Below, piece by piece: positions 45,150 to 56,063 of a DNA stretch of 64,000 bases. The stretch spans positions 25,176,001 through 25,240,000 of the forward strand of contig CM044311.1 of the NCBI GenBank assembly GCA_024291935.2. The letters are read 5' to 3'. The translations under genes were made by a program, and so were the position numbers. The stretch's first letter is position 1; each line of letters begins with the position of its first letter. The stretch comes from Okapia johnstoni. Lineage: Eukaryota > Chordata > Mammalia > Artiodactyla > Giraffidae. The notes below the pieces were generated by a model. That model saw only the letters and a list, made by a program, of their open reading frames with translations, searched no databases and was not told the DNA's origin.

Positions 45150-45659
45150 AAACCTGTACTTTCATTCATTGCTTTCCTTATTGTCTCTAATGCAACAAGT
45201 AGCTTTGAATGACCTGCAGAAGAAGCTGGGGCCCTTCACCTTGGCACTGCATAGGAGCCTGGCCAACAACTTAAAGAACCAGCTATTAATAGGAGATTGG
45301 TGCAAAGGATCCAGAAACTACTGTGGGTCTCACATTGCTGCTAATTGGCTCGCTCATCTCAGCATGGGCAGCCAGAACAGAGCTCCCTCTGGTTCTTTAA
45401 GTTGTTGGCCAGTCTCCTATGCAGTGCCAAGGTGAAGGGCCCCAGCTTCTTCTGCAGGTCATTCAAAGCTACTTGTTGCATTAGAGACAATAAGGAAAGC
45501 AATGAATGAAAGTACAGGTTTCATGAATGAAATGAAAATGAATGAATGAAAATACAGCTCTGTTCTGGCTGCCCATGCTGAGATGAGCGAGCCAATCAGC
45601 AGCAATGTGAGACCCACAGTAGTTCCTGGATCCTTTGCACCAATCTCCTATTAATAGCT
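45150..45659. repeat. Permuted inverted duplication A-B-A'-B'
   Basis: Segment A (45150-45282) recurs inverted as A' (45389-45521), 132 of 133 bases alike. Segment B (45281-45384) recurs inverted as B' (45556-45659), 102 of 104 alike. A runs directly into B with a 2-base overlap (AG). A' and B' are separated by a 34-base ATTC-rich spacer (45522-45555), and only four bases part B from A'. On the minus strand the right copy reads B-spacer-A; on the plus strand the left copy reads A-B, a circular permutation of it. The open frames at 45169-45435 and 45481-45696 share a segment because of this duplication. No transposon or gene is recognised. Confidence 0.9.
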
Positions 45660-45737
45660 TACTAGCTGCTTTTTCATACCACCTTCCAAATCTCACTCAT
45701 TTCTTTGGTGGCCACCCTAACCTATGTCAACTTCAAA

Positions 45738-46190
45738 AATGTAAAATGTGAGAGTTTGGAGTTAAGTTTTATTTGGAACAAAATGAAAACAATAGACTGA
45801 GAGGCAGCATTTCAGATAGCTCTGAGAAACTGCTCCAAAGAGGTCAGGGGAAGGTCAGTATTTATGTGACTTTAGTGAAGGGAGAGTACACACAATCAAG
45901 CACGTATTCTTTGCAGAAGGTTTCTGCTAATCTCATGAGGTTACTGCTAATCATGGGGCTCAGATGTCACCTTAAAGGAATTTAGTGCTTTTCTAGATAT
46001 GAGGAGATGCAAGAGTTGGTCTCATAAAATCAGCTCCTAAAAATATCTAACTACTTGAAGACTTGTCCTACCAGTTTTTCCCAGATCACAAAGTGCCTTA
46101 TTTCTGCTCTCCACTCTGAATTCTCATGGAGTGTTGAAGTTTGGGGGGTGTTGAAGGCCAGCAGGTGCAGCAACACATGATTTAATCCTT
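45738..46190 (-). mobile_element. Probable old LTR-like repeat
   Basis: Read on the minus strand it has an AATAAA-type signal (from TTTTATTTGG at about 45767), and blocks such as CAGATAGCTCTGAGAAACTG on the plus strand that I recognise as repeated in mammalian genomes. Family not named; ends approximate. Confidence 0.45.
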
Positions 46191-46382
46191 GGAAAAATAG
46201 ACAGCAAGTGCCAATTTGTAGTTGACACCTAGAACAATACAGAGAAAGACACTTGAAACATCATGCTAATTTACATAAATGGACATGTAAAACCATTGAA
46301 TTTGCTGTTTAAACCTAGATTACTTGAATCTATTTCCTGTATTTGGTGTTTACTGGTTCTAATACCTCAGGCTACTCAAGTG
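46191..46382. other. Single-copy spacer
   Basis: Nothing recognised. Confidence 0.4.
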
Positions 46383-46535
46383 TTCAGTGTCTCAGTTTCC
46401 ACATCCCTCAAGTGGGAATAACAGTAGCACTTTACCACAGTGTTATTATAAGAAGCAAATAAGTAAATACATGTAAAGTTCCTAGAATGACACACAGCCT
46501 AGTAAATGACCATTAAATATAAGTAATTACATGTT
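46383..46535 (+). mobile_element. MIR SINE
   Basis: Shows GTCTCAGTTTCCACATCCCT, then AATAACAGTAGCACTTTACC, then ATACATGTAAAGTTCCTAGA and AGTAAATGACCATTAAATAT in MIR order. Confidence 0.82.
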
Positions 46536-47242
46536 ATTTTGTTTAATCTCTTTTTACTCTATTTTCAAAATAGTCTCCTGAAATGGTGTCTTGGGATCTA
46601 TTCTGAAATAACATGCTTCTTCTCTAGTTAGAGCATACTGTGATTTTTAAAAACCAAAATATGACAAAATATCAAGACTCCAAGGGTTTTATTTTCTATT
46701 TATTGTCTGTTAGGGGTAATACATTGCTTTCAGCCCTCTGCTTGAAGGCAGAAACACCAAAAGTGTGAGAAGACTTTTGCTCTAAGCTGGCATTGTAATT
46801 TGCAGTGGACATAGCCACGGGGATGTGTCAATGACAATTTTTCTTAGGGCAGTGAAGGATGAACTTAAAACAGATGATGAAATCTACTTACAATCTCCCT
46901 GAGACTTAATCCGTTACCATTTCAGGCAAAACTTGATATCAGAAAAATGCTACTCAGACCTTAAACAAAGGAGCAAACTATTCCATAATAGATTAAGGAT
47001 AAATACATTCATTGGCATGAGAGAACTATCCCCAAACAAAAGGATGGAAATTGCACATTATCTTTTTTCTTTAATGAAACTGTGTAACTATCTTCCAAAA
47101 ATATGCTGACCTCTAGCATGCCTAAATTAAAACACTAGGTAGAATCTTGTTAGAACTGTAAGAAAGGAAACATTGTTATCTGACCAGGCATAACAATATC
47201 TAGTATCAAAGGAGAAATTTTTTGAAGTTTTCCTTTAACAGA
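46536..47242. other. Single-copy stretch, nothing recognised
   Basis: No element recognised. Confidence 0.5.
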
Positions 47243-47365
47243 CAATTGTTATATCCATTGTATTGATGAGGAAACCAATGGTCAGGGAAATTAGGTAAAA
47301 TCTACTTACATCTTTACAATTAGTAACAAGAGGCCAAGATCTGAACTCAAAGTCAGTGTTTTTTA
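47243..47365 (-). mobile_element. MIR SINE
   Basis: The reverse-complement core ATTGATGAGGAAACCAATGG is followed by AGTAACAAGAGGCCAAGATC and TGAACTCAAAGTCAGTG. Confidence 0.75.
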
Positions 47366-47704
47366 ATAAAGCAATGCCTTTGGTTCACAATCAGCTGGGA
47401 ACATTGAAAACTGTGGCCAAGGTCTTAGAATATAAAATTACAGATTCTTCTATGCTAGACCAAGAGCTGATCTGAAATGTTTATTATATTGCATATTTTT
47501 GTATCATTGCAGGTCACATTAATTCTTTATTAATGCTGTTTCTCAAGATTAGTATTTATTAGTATGTATTTTCTCAATGTTTGCAATTATTAGTAGGTAG
47601 TGTTCCCCAATAATACTCAATACTATATTAGTCCCAAGTCAGATATTTAAAATAACAGTTAAAAAGAGAATTTCTGAGTTTCTCCCTAAGCTTATTCTTT
47701 GAAA
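47366..47704. other. Single-copy stretch
   Basis: A phrase at 47385-47410 (CACAATCAGCTGGGAACATT) recalls MER5-type elements but is too short to assign. Confidence 0.4.
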
Positions 47705-47830
47705 AGTCTGTACTTTCAGAACTTTTATGTGCATATAAGTCATCTGGGAATCTTGTTAAAATAGAGATTCTCGGTAAATTATTCAGGTGAGATCTGCATT
47801 TCTAACAAGCTTCCAGTTGATGTTCAGAGA
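47705..47830 (+). mobile_element. MER5-like hAT-Charlie remnant
   Basis: ATAAGTCATCTGGGAATCTT then GTTAAAATAGAGATTCT, and near the end TGCATTTCTAACAAGCTTCC, in the order of MER5A. A non-autonomous DNA transposon fossil. Confidence 0.6.
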
Positions 47831-48396
47831 CTTAAATTTGAATGGTAAAGGTATAACCTCTTCATGTCCTCTCTAGATAACTCATGGGAGAGAAAGAAAG
47901 CCCACACACCAGGAAACTCTTTGATGATATATTGCTGGGACTGACTGCAATGATGTCTCTAATGTCACTAAGCCCCAGGATCACATCTACATGGTGAATC
48001 CCACTGGGAGTATCTTCCCACTGCCCAAGCCTGGCCATGCTATTTGTACTTAACAGAAAATCAGAGATCAAAAGCTTGTTTTATGCAGCAGCAAGATCAA
48101 GTGTGCTTGCTATATGTTGCACATCTTAATCCAGTATGGTGTCATAAAGAATAACAGTATCACTAAATCAAATTGCTAATTGTTTGAGGTAGTATATGAG
48201 TTTTACTATGTGTAAGGTAGTGACAGTGATTGATCTGATTCTTACCACAACCCATGAATTTTTATTATGCCTCTTAAATGTTGAAGAGCAAATTCACTTG
48301 AGTCTGTATTCTCTCCAACTACAAAGTAACTTCCGGTTACCTAATAAAGAAATAATGAAAGGAAAGATTACGGCAAAGCTTGATCATAGAGTTAAG
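47831..48396. other. Single-copy stretch, nothing recognised
   Basis: No element recognised; short frames only. Confidence 0.5.
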
Positions 48397-49080
48397 GGTT
48401 AAATGTTTGTGTTTCTCCCAAATTCCTCTAAATTCATATGTGTGCCTCCAATATTCATAGGTTGAAACCTCAGCTCCAAAAGGTGGAGGTCTTCAAGAGA
48501 TGATTAAGTCATAAGGTGAAGCCCTCATCAATGGGTTAAATGATCTTAATAAAGAGACCCCAGATTGCTCTCTTGTCTTTTCTCCCATGTGAGGATACAA
48601 TGAGAAAATGCCCATCTGCAACCAGAAGGGAACCTTCACCGTAATTTGATCATGCTGACACCCTGATCTCAGACTTCATCCTCAGTTCAGTTCAGTCACA
48701 TCTGACTCTTTGCAACCCCATGTACTGCAGCACACCGGGCTTCCCTGACCATCACCATCTCTTGGAGCTTTCTCAAATTCATGTCCATCGAGTTGGTGAT
48801 GCCATCCAACCATCTTATCCTCTGTCATCCCCTTCTCCTCCTGCCTTCAATCTTTCCCAGCCTCAGGGTCTTTTCCAATGAGTCAGTTATTTGCATCAGG
48901 TGGCCAAAGTATTGGAGCTTCAGCTTCAGCCTCAGTCCCTCCAATGAATATTCAGGACTGATTTCCTTTAGGATTGACTGGTCTGATCTCCTTGCTGTCC
49001 AAGAACCATCAAAAATAAATTTCTATTGTTTATAAGTCACCCAGTCTATGGTATTCTGTTGTTAGCATACTGAAATAAAC
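48397..49080 (+). mobile_element. MLT1 (MaLR) LTR split by BovB
   Basis: The left part 48397-48683 has ATGTTTGTGTTTCTCCCAAA, AATAAAGAGACCCCAGATTG and CCCATGTGAGGATACAATGA. The right part, about 49010-49080, has AATAAATTTCTATTGTTTAT and CAGTCTATGGTATTCTGTTG. The AATAAA polyadenylation signal is retained. Confidence 0.85.
48684..49008 (-). mobile_element. BovB LINE 3' end nested in MLT1
   Basis: Tail GTTCAGTTCAGTCACATCTG, then GCCATCCAACCATCTTATCC to CTGGTCTGATCTCCTTGCTG. Inserted in the 3' part of the LTR; the flanks are too similar in composition to fix the target duplication. Confidence 0.93.
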
Positions 49081-49328
49081 AAATGGTGACTTTATCAATG
49101 CTGCTTAAGGTTACTCTTACCACAGACTCAATGATGTTATAGCTGGCTAACTTCATCTCATCCGAAATATTCGTTGTATAAACGCCGAACCTGAAACTTG
49201 AACAGTTCAGTTAAGTTGTTTAAGATAATGTTATTAGCAAAATCAAGAAAGGGATTTTAGATTTTTAGCTCCTAGTCTGGTGTTTAGGGAAGAATTACTT
49301 TCTATTTGGATATACCCACCTCCACTAT
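49081..49328. other. Single-copy spacer
   Basis: Nothing recognised. Confidence 0.4.
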
Positions 49329-49729
49329 GGGCGCCAAAGAATTGATGCTTTTGAACTGTGGTGTTGGAGAAGACTCTTGAGAGTCCCTTGGACTGCAAGG
49401 AGATCCAACCAGTCCATCCTAAAGGAAATCAGTCCTGAATATTCATTGGAAGGACTGATGCTGAAGCTGAAACTCCAACACTTTGGCCACCTGATGCAAA
49501 GAACTGACTCAATGGAAAAGACTCTGATGCTGGGAAAGATTGAAGGTGGGAGGAGAAGGGGATGACAGAGGATGAGATAGTTGGATGGCATCACCGAATC
49601 AATGGACAAGAGTTTGAGTAAACTCTGGGAGTTTGTGATGGACAGGGAGGCCTGGTGTGCAGCAGTCCATAGGGTAGCAAAAAGTTGGACACGACTGAGC
49701 AAATGAACTGACTGACTGACTGACTGACC
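49329..49729 (+). mobile_element. BovB LINE 3' end
   Basis: Sense BovB from AAAGAATTGATGCTTTTGAA through GAGAGTCCCTTGGACTGCAA to an expanded tail of ACTG units (GAACTGACTGACTGACTGAC). A 125-codon open frame on the opposite strand is a by-product. Confidence 0.95.
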
Positions 49730-50103
49730 CCCACTGTTACTATTAGATTAGTCAGGATAAGCCAAGCTATGCTGCATTAGAAAATGACTCAGGTCTCAGT
49801 GGCACACAACAACATCCCTTTCTTGCCCATACTGCATGCCCACAGTTGGTCAGCTGTGACTCTGATTCATGTTATTTTCATTTTGTGGCCCACATTGATA
49901 GAGCAGTCCTATCTGAGAGATTGCTTTTCTCATTGCACAGAGGAAAATAATGATTTTTTCCACTCACATATCATTAGTCCAAAACAATCATAACATGACT
50001 GCATGTATTTTCTATTTGCAGAGAGGAACATAGCAAGGGTCATGGTCACTCTTGATGTCAATGGAGTAGAGAAGGGTATTTTCCTATTAAGTTAGTGTAA
50101 CGA
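49730..50103. other. Single-copy stretch, nothing recognised
   Basis: No element recognised. Confidence 0.45.
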
Positions 50104-50312
50104 CTTCCCTGGTAGCTCAGACAATAAAGAATCCACCTGCAATGTGGGAGGCCTGGGTTCGATCCATGAGTCAGGAAGATTCCCTGGAGGAGGAAATGGC
50201 AATCCATTCCAGTATTCTTGCCAAGGAAATCCCGCAGACAGAGAAACCTGGTGGGCCATACTCCATGGGGTCAGAAAGAGTCAGAAATGACTGAGCGACT
50301 GCTTTCAATACT
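50104..50312 (+). mobile_element. Bov-tA SINE
   Basis: Complete from CGACTTCCCTGGTAGCTCAG to GAAATGACTGAGCGACTGC. Confidence 0.92.
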
Positions 50313-50544
50313 TTCAGAGTAGTATAAATAGAATTTTTTAAATTACACAGTTTTCTACAATTACAAATGTTGTGAATTCTGTTGCTTTGGCATTGATCTA
50401 GTGTTTATAGTATATATTCAATAAACAGCCCATAATTGGTCCATTTTCTTCCCATGGTGGTTCCAATTTCAATGATGTTTTCTTGCAGAGATTGGTCAGG
50501 TTTATTCTGAAGAACTGAAATGAGAGTATCCTCTTTTGTGAACT

Positions 50545-50548
<4 letters not shown>
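50313..50548. other. Single-copy spacer
   Basis: Nothing recognised. Confidence 0.4.

Positions 50549-50587
<39 letters not shown>
50549..50587. repeat. (AT)n microsatellite
   Basis: About 19 AT units. Self-complementary and likely length-variable. Confidence 0.95.
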
Positions 50588-50591
<4 letters not shown>

Positions 50592-51262
50592 TGTAATTAT
50601 CAAGGCAGTTTTGTTTGCTTGGTATCAGCAAAAGGCAACATCTATGGGAACCTCCAAACACAGGAAGGTTGACTCAAGCTTAAGTTTTTAGCCAAACATC
50701 TGATGTATACAGGTGGATAATTCACTCTCACAAAGATGTGACCACTGTTATTTCTGCTTATGTGCCTATAACATCATCAGGAGTCTAACTCACTGGCTAC
50801 AAAATAACACCCTCATTCCAGCTGGCCACTGCAGATAAAAATGAGAAGATGCAAAAAGGACCACAGGACACTTTTCGGAAGAGGGACGATTCCCTCATGC
50901 CTAATCCACAGAAGCAGGGTACCCCTTAGACTCTTTTGGATATTGTCTGCCAGTTAGTACCAAATATTAAAGAAGTCGTTGGATGAAATGAAGCCAGAGG
51001 GGAGAGTATGTTTGGGAAAGATGGAGAGAAGGTATCATTTCTTTTGTGTTAATTGGTTATGACTGAGGGGACAAATAAATAACACCTTTAGTTATCATTT
51101 GTCTGAAGAAAAAGACCAGGATGCAAAGTGACTGTTTTTCTTAAATCACTAGGCAAGTTCAGTTTCTTCCAACAGCTCTGCAAAGGGAAGATCAGCTCTT
51201 CAATTTCTTCTAATGGATTACTTGTGAAATAATAAAGCACTTTTAGCAATTATATTTCAATA
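50588..51262. other. Single-copy stretch, nothing recognised
   Basis: No element recognised. Confidence 0.5.
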
Positions 51263-51428
51263 TGCTTATGTGTGTGTGAATATATGTGTCTGTTCTTGCA
51301 GGAATATGTATGGATTATGAGTGGGTGTGTGTATGTGTGCACGTTTATGTTCAGGTGCACGTGTGTATTGCTTATGAGTGTGGCTGTCCATGTGAGTCTG
51401 TGTACATGTTCATGCTTACATGTGTGTA
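51263..51428. repeat. Degenerate TG-rich tract
   Basis: About 165 bases of broken TGTG/CATG alternation (for example GTGTGTGTATGTGTGCACGT), alternating purine-pyrimidine with no perfect period. Confidence 0.75.
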
Positions 51429-51828
51429 GGCTACCAGTCTGACTGACCCTCTAAAGCTGTTTATGATGACAACTTCTCATTATTTTTATAACATGATCCA
51501 TTCACACTAAGCAACAATAGTTTCTGACAATCTCTTTGAATCATTGCACTGAATAGTTTATTTTCTAGATCAGAAACATCTAGATACAGACATATGAGAA
51601 GGTTGAGTCTGTTTTTATCATATGGTTGCTGAGTTCAAATTACATTGTGAACATAGCAAAACTTGTTTGACGCAGATGCTACTTAAGTAATCATTGAAGT
51701 AAAATGCTTCCAAAAATAGTGTGTGGTTTTTTTTTTTTAAGTAGTCCTGCTATTGAATGGAAATGTAGCTATGTCAACTGCATTGTGTGCTTTAATTGAA
51801 CATTTTAATTATGTAACCATGTCTGGGA
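51429..51828. other. Single-copy stretch, nothing recognised
   Basis: Includes a T run at 51728-51739. No element recognised. Confidence 0.45.
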
Positions 51829-51836
51829 ATCTCTTC

Positions 51837-52059
51837 CCAGGTGGCGCTAGTGGTAAAGAACCCACATGCCAATGCAGGAGACATAAGAGATACGAGTTCG
51901 ATCCCTGAGTCAGGAAGATCCCCTGGAGAAGGGAATGGCAACCCACTCCAGTATTCTTACCTGGAGAATCCCAAGAACAGAGGAGCATGGCAGGCTACAG
52001 TTCATAGGGTTGCAAAGAGTCGAACACAACTGAGGCAATTTAGCATTTAGCACTGAAAC
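51837..52059 (+). mobile_element. Bov-tA3-like SINE
   Basis: The head with GGCGCTAGTGGTAAAGAACC marks the same subtype as 25347. Complete body and tail. Duplications ATCTCTTC at 51829-51836 and 52060-52067. Confidence 0.93.
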
Positions 52060-52067
52060 ATCTCTTC

Positions 52068-52680
52068 TTTTATTTCTTTTTTCTAAAAGAAGTAAAGTTG
52101 ATTTAAAATGTTGTGCCAGTCTCTGCTGTTGAGCAAAGTGACTAGATTATACACATATGTACATTCTTTTTTATATTTTTTTCTATTATGGTTTATCATG
52201 GGATACTGAGTATAGTTCCCTCTGCTATATGTTGCTGCTGCTGCTGCTAAGTCGCTTCAGTCATGTCCGACTCTGTGCGACCCCATAGATGGAAGCCCAC
52301 CAGGCTCCCCCGTTCCTGGGATTCTCCAGGCAAGAATACTGGAGTGGGTTTCCATTTCGGATCTTGTTATTTATCCATTCTATATGTAACAGTTTGTATC
52401 TACCAACCCCAAACTTCCAGTCCATCCCTGTTTATCTCCTCTCCCCTCTGGCAACCACAAATCTGTTCTGTATGTCTATGAGTCTGTTTTTGCTTTGTAT
52501 ATAGATTAATTTGTGCCATATTTCCAGCATTTGTCGATTCAATGGACATGTAGTTACTTTTTGAGGATGGCCATTCTGACTAGTGTGAGGTGATAACTCA
52601 TTGTCATCTTGATTTGCATTTCTCTAATAGTTAGTGAGGTTGAGCATCTTTCCATGTGTCTACTAGCTATCCGAAGCAAT
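52068..52680 (-). mobile_element. L1 3' region split by a SINE
   Basis: Reverse-complement L1: GTAAAGTTGATTTAAAATGT then TATAGTTCCCTCTGCTATAT on the left of the SINE; CTCTGGCAACCACAAATCTG, TGATTTGCATTTCTCTAATA and GTGAGGTTGAGCATCTTTCC on the right. It extends from the 3' UTR into ORF2. Confidence 0.8.
52231..52357 (-). mobile_element. 5'-truncated Bov-tA SINE with (CTG)n tail
   Basis: TTGCTGCTGCTGCTGCTAAG is the antisense AGC tail, followed by TCGCTTCAGTCATGTCCGAC and ending GAATACTGGAGTGGGTTTCC. Nested in the L1. Confidence 0.93.
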
Positions 52681-53511
52681 GTCTCTATTTATTTTTTATC
52701 GTTAGCGACCTCAGTTGGGCTGTCATTGCACCTGCTTGCTTGCTCTGGCAGAACTTTCTATGCAAGGGAGACAATGGTAGGATTATGTAAAGTGCTGGAA
52801 TGGTTCGTTTTTGCCTTCTTATCTTCACGAAGTAGAGACTTTCTGATTGAATTTTTAATAACATATTTTTGGTGAAAAGGGGTAAAAAAAAATTTAAAGT
52901 AGAATGGCCAAATAAATGGTGATTAAAACTTACATGTCCAAAATCTTGAAACTATTTTTTGAGGCATTTTATGTAAATTTGGCATAAATATTACAATCAA
53001 TGTGACTTTTTGATTACAATTTATTCTATATCCACTCACTTCAAGCTGCTACATCACACAAAAACATTAATTTTACAACTATCAAAATGTAAATTGATAT
53101 GATCATTTTATCATTATCATCAATGAGATAGAAAGTCGACTGGCATGACTTATTTCAAATTAATCTAGTGTGAGCAGACTTTGCCTTCAGAATTAATGTC
53201 TTAAAACCTCATTAAGGCAACATAGAGATCATTGAAAATGTGTCCACAATAGATAAGTACATTCAAGGTATCAGCAGGATACAAATGTGTATATTCTTGA
53301 ATGAATAAGCTTATTATATCCAATAGCAAGAGATAAAGAAAGTCAAAAGCTCTGGGTATTTTAAAGTAAAAAATAAGAACACATTTTTAAAATGCTTTAG
53401 AGTATGCTGCAAATAGCTTGTGACTTTATCAAAGAATTTCACATTGTGGCTAAATATTAGAACTTCACAAACTAAAATATCATTCCCACTTTGTTAATAG
53501 TATAGATAAAT
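52681..53511. other. Mostly single-copy, nothing recognised
   Basis: Could contain further decayed L1 at its left edge. An 88-codon frame spans 52609-52875 across the L1 edge and is not a gene. Confidence 0.45.
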
Positions 53512-53588
53512 CTATACTGTTAGGAATCAAACCGGGGTCTCCTGCAATGCAAGTGGATTCTTTCCCAATTGAGCTATCAAGGAAGCCC
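53512..53588 (-). mobile_element. 77-bp SINE 5' fragment with target duplication
   Basis: Only the SINE head in antisense (GGAATCAAACCGGGGTCTCC, TGAGCTATCAAGGAAGCCC), yet flanked by ATAGATAAAT at 53502-53511 and 53589-53598. Loss of the 3' end while both duplications remain implies an internal deletion or an atypical insertion. Confidence 0.85.
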
Positions 53589-53598
53589 ATAGATAAAT

Positions 53599-54757
53599 GA
53601 GAGGGACTCAATCATACGTGTCCACTGTTTAAAAGATATTTAGGATGATCTGAGTTTTAATTTAGGATATCCTGGAAAATTAATAGTTAAAATGGCGTAT
53701 AAATACTGTAAAATCATAAGAATTAGAAAAACTTTTAAAGAAACTAAGGAAAAATAGATAAGATATTTTAATTACTATTCTAATGGCAGTGTATTAAGTT
53801 GAGAACAAATACATTCCTACACTGGAATAATTACTCGTGGAAAAGAAAAATGTTATCAAAATATCATAATTAGAGAATTTCTACTTTTAAATAAAGAAGC
53901 ACTTTCTAAAGATGTTTTTAAAATCTTTTAAAAGTATATCATGAATTATATTGAAATTCCTCATAAAACTCACAGTAACAGTTTACTGTATAAGTGAGAT
54001 AAAGAAGTAAGAAGTTGATTAAATAACACAGATATTTGTTTTCCTCTCTACATTAGTGCAGACACAAAGGACCAGGGCATGTGACTGGCTCTGCCATTCA
54101 CAAGTATTAAGAGCTTCAAAGACCACTACTTTTCCTCATTTTCTAGCCTTTAGAAAAAAAGGAGAAAATTCCAGCAAGTCTCTATAAAGAGATGATCCAG
54201 AAGTTGCACATGTAACCTTCTCTCATACCCTACTCTCCTGAAATTAATCACATGGCCATATCTAAACTGAAAGAGCTGTTGTTGCGGCTCAAAGGGAAAA
54301 CTCAGGGAGTTCTGTGACTAAAAGGATGAAGAAAAATGAAAACGGGGAAACAGTGATCTCCACTACAGTTTTGTTTACATAGTTTTTTTCTTATTTTAAT
54401 GCAATCTCTCCAATGACCTAATGTAAGAAATCTTAGTTAATATATATGTATCCTGCTTAATTCCTGATGCCTAACTGACTTTGCCAAACTCATGCATCTA
54501 TCATTGACTTCGCATCTTAAAATAGTGGCTTAAGATCAAAGCTACATTCCTGGTTACTGCAAGTTATTTTATTTTTAATATGTATAATCCCCTCTTAGCA
54601 GTAGCGGCAAGAAACATTCATTAAACACACAATTCTAGATACAGCACATTATTTAAGCAAAAAACTGCCTACCTGGCCACTTTATCTAGAAACTGACACT
54701 CAATAAAAAAGAAGTAAACAAAATTCATATAAAGAAGCTAAGCATTGATATTTACTG
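53599..54757. other. 1.2 kb single-copy stretch, nothing recognised
   Basis: AT-rich, no element recognised. Confidence 0.5.
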
Positions 54758-54955
54758 GGATTCCCTGGTCGCTCAGAGGTAAAGAATCTGCCTGCAATGC
54801 AGGAGATATGGAACTCACGGGTTCGAGTAGATCCCCTGGAGGAGGATATGGCAACTCACTCCAGAATTCTTGCCTGGAGAATCCCACGGACAGAGGAGCT
54901 TGGTGGGCTACAGTCCATGGAGTTGCAAAGAGTCTGACACGCATGCACTACACTT
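54758..54955 (+). mobile_element. Bov-tA SINE
   Basis: GGGATTCCCTGGTCGCTCAG to GAGTCTGACACGCATGCAC, with a small insertion in the B-box region (GATATGGAACTCACGGGTTC). Confidence 0.92.
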
Positions 54956-55671
54956 ACTTAGTAAAAATATTGCCAAAGAATTTCTTTGGGTGTCATCTAA
55001 AAAGCATAGTCATAAAAATGAAGTGCAGAATTTTACATGGGAGGTTGAGGTCTGGATTAAGGTGGAAAACTTTAGTTTTCTTAAGTAGATGATTTCTTAG
55101 TTGGATCTTTATTCTTTCAGTTAGGAAAGAAAAGAAAATGAGCTTTCTGGAAAAAAAAAGCTCAAGACAAGACAAGTGAAAACTGCTTTAGCAAGTTGAT
55201 GTGGAAAACTTGTTCTATGGAAAAAGTAATGCTTGATAGAAACTTTAGTGATGATAGCAGGGCAATTAGATGCAAAGGAACCCAGAAAATTTGACAAGTA
55301 GGCTGACTCCCTTTCAATATCAAAAAATCTTTTGACCTCCAGGAACTAAGATGATTAAAGTTAAAAAGTAACATGGTGAGACGATAAAACCAGCCTGAGC
55401 TACAGATGTGACCATCACAACAATAAAAAATCATGGGTTGTGAATTGGTTAGGATTCTGAGGACATAGGGGGTTTCTTTGAAAATGACCTAAACTAGCTG
55501 CTTATAGGGAGGAACATGCTGATATTTTTTCAAAGCTCCCTACTAACCAACTAAAATGCTATAAAAAGTGTGGCAACCCCTACTAGGAAAAACCAATCTC
55601 TCCCAGCTTAGTATATTTTTCTTTCCTGAAACACAGGTCTATTTTTGAATGCTGTCATGAATAGAGTTCTA
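54956..55671. other. Single-copy stretch, nothing recognised
   Basis: No element recognised; frames of 60-90 codons are chance. Confidence 0.5.
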
Positions 55672-56063
55672 GCTGTCTACAAGTCCAACTCTTTACAACC
55701 CCACAGACTGCAGCATGCCAGGTTTCTCTGTCTTTCGCTCTCTCCTGGAGTTTGCTCAAGTTCATGTCCGTTGATTTGGTGATGCTATCTAACCATCTCA
55801 CCCTCTGCTGCCCTCTTCCTTTTTGCCTTCTATCTTTCCCAGCATCAGGGTCTTTTTCCAATGAGTCAGCTCTTCGCTTCATGTGGACAAAGTATTGGAG
55901 CTTCAGCTTTAGCAACAGGCTTTCCAATAAATATTCAGGACTGATTTCCTTCAGGATTGACTGGTTTGATCTCCTTACAGTCCAAGGAACTCTCAAGAGT
56001 CTTCTTGAGCACCACAATTTGAAAGCATCAATTCTTCAGTGCTCAGGGTTCTTCTACAGTACC
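55672..56063 (-). mobile_element. BovB LINE 3' fragment
   Basis: Reverse complement from AGTCCAACTCTTTACAACCC through ATCTTTCCCAGCATCAGGGT to ACCACAATTTGAAAGCATCA. It lacks the terminal GTTCAG tail. A 120-codon minus frame is a broken reverse-transcriptase C-terminus. Confidence 0.95.

Noticed and set aside
45169..45435. 88-codon open frame as a small gene
   Set aside because: It runs across the A, B and A' parts of the inverted duplication; the similar minus-strand frame at 45481-45696 exists only because B is repeated.
51263..51428. TG-rich tract as a regulatory Z-DNA element
   Set aside because: The alternation is heavily broken and nothing else in the context supports a role.
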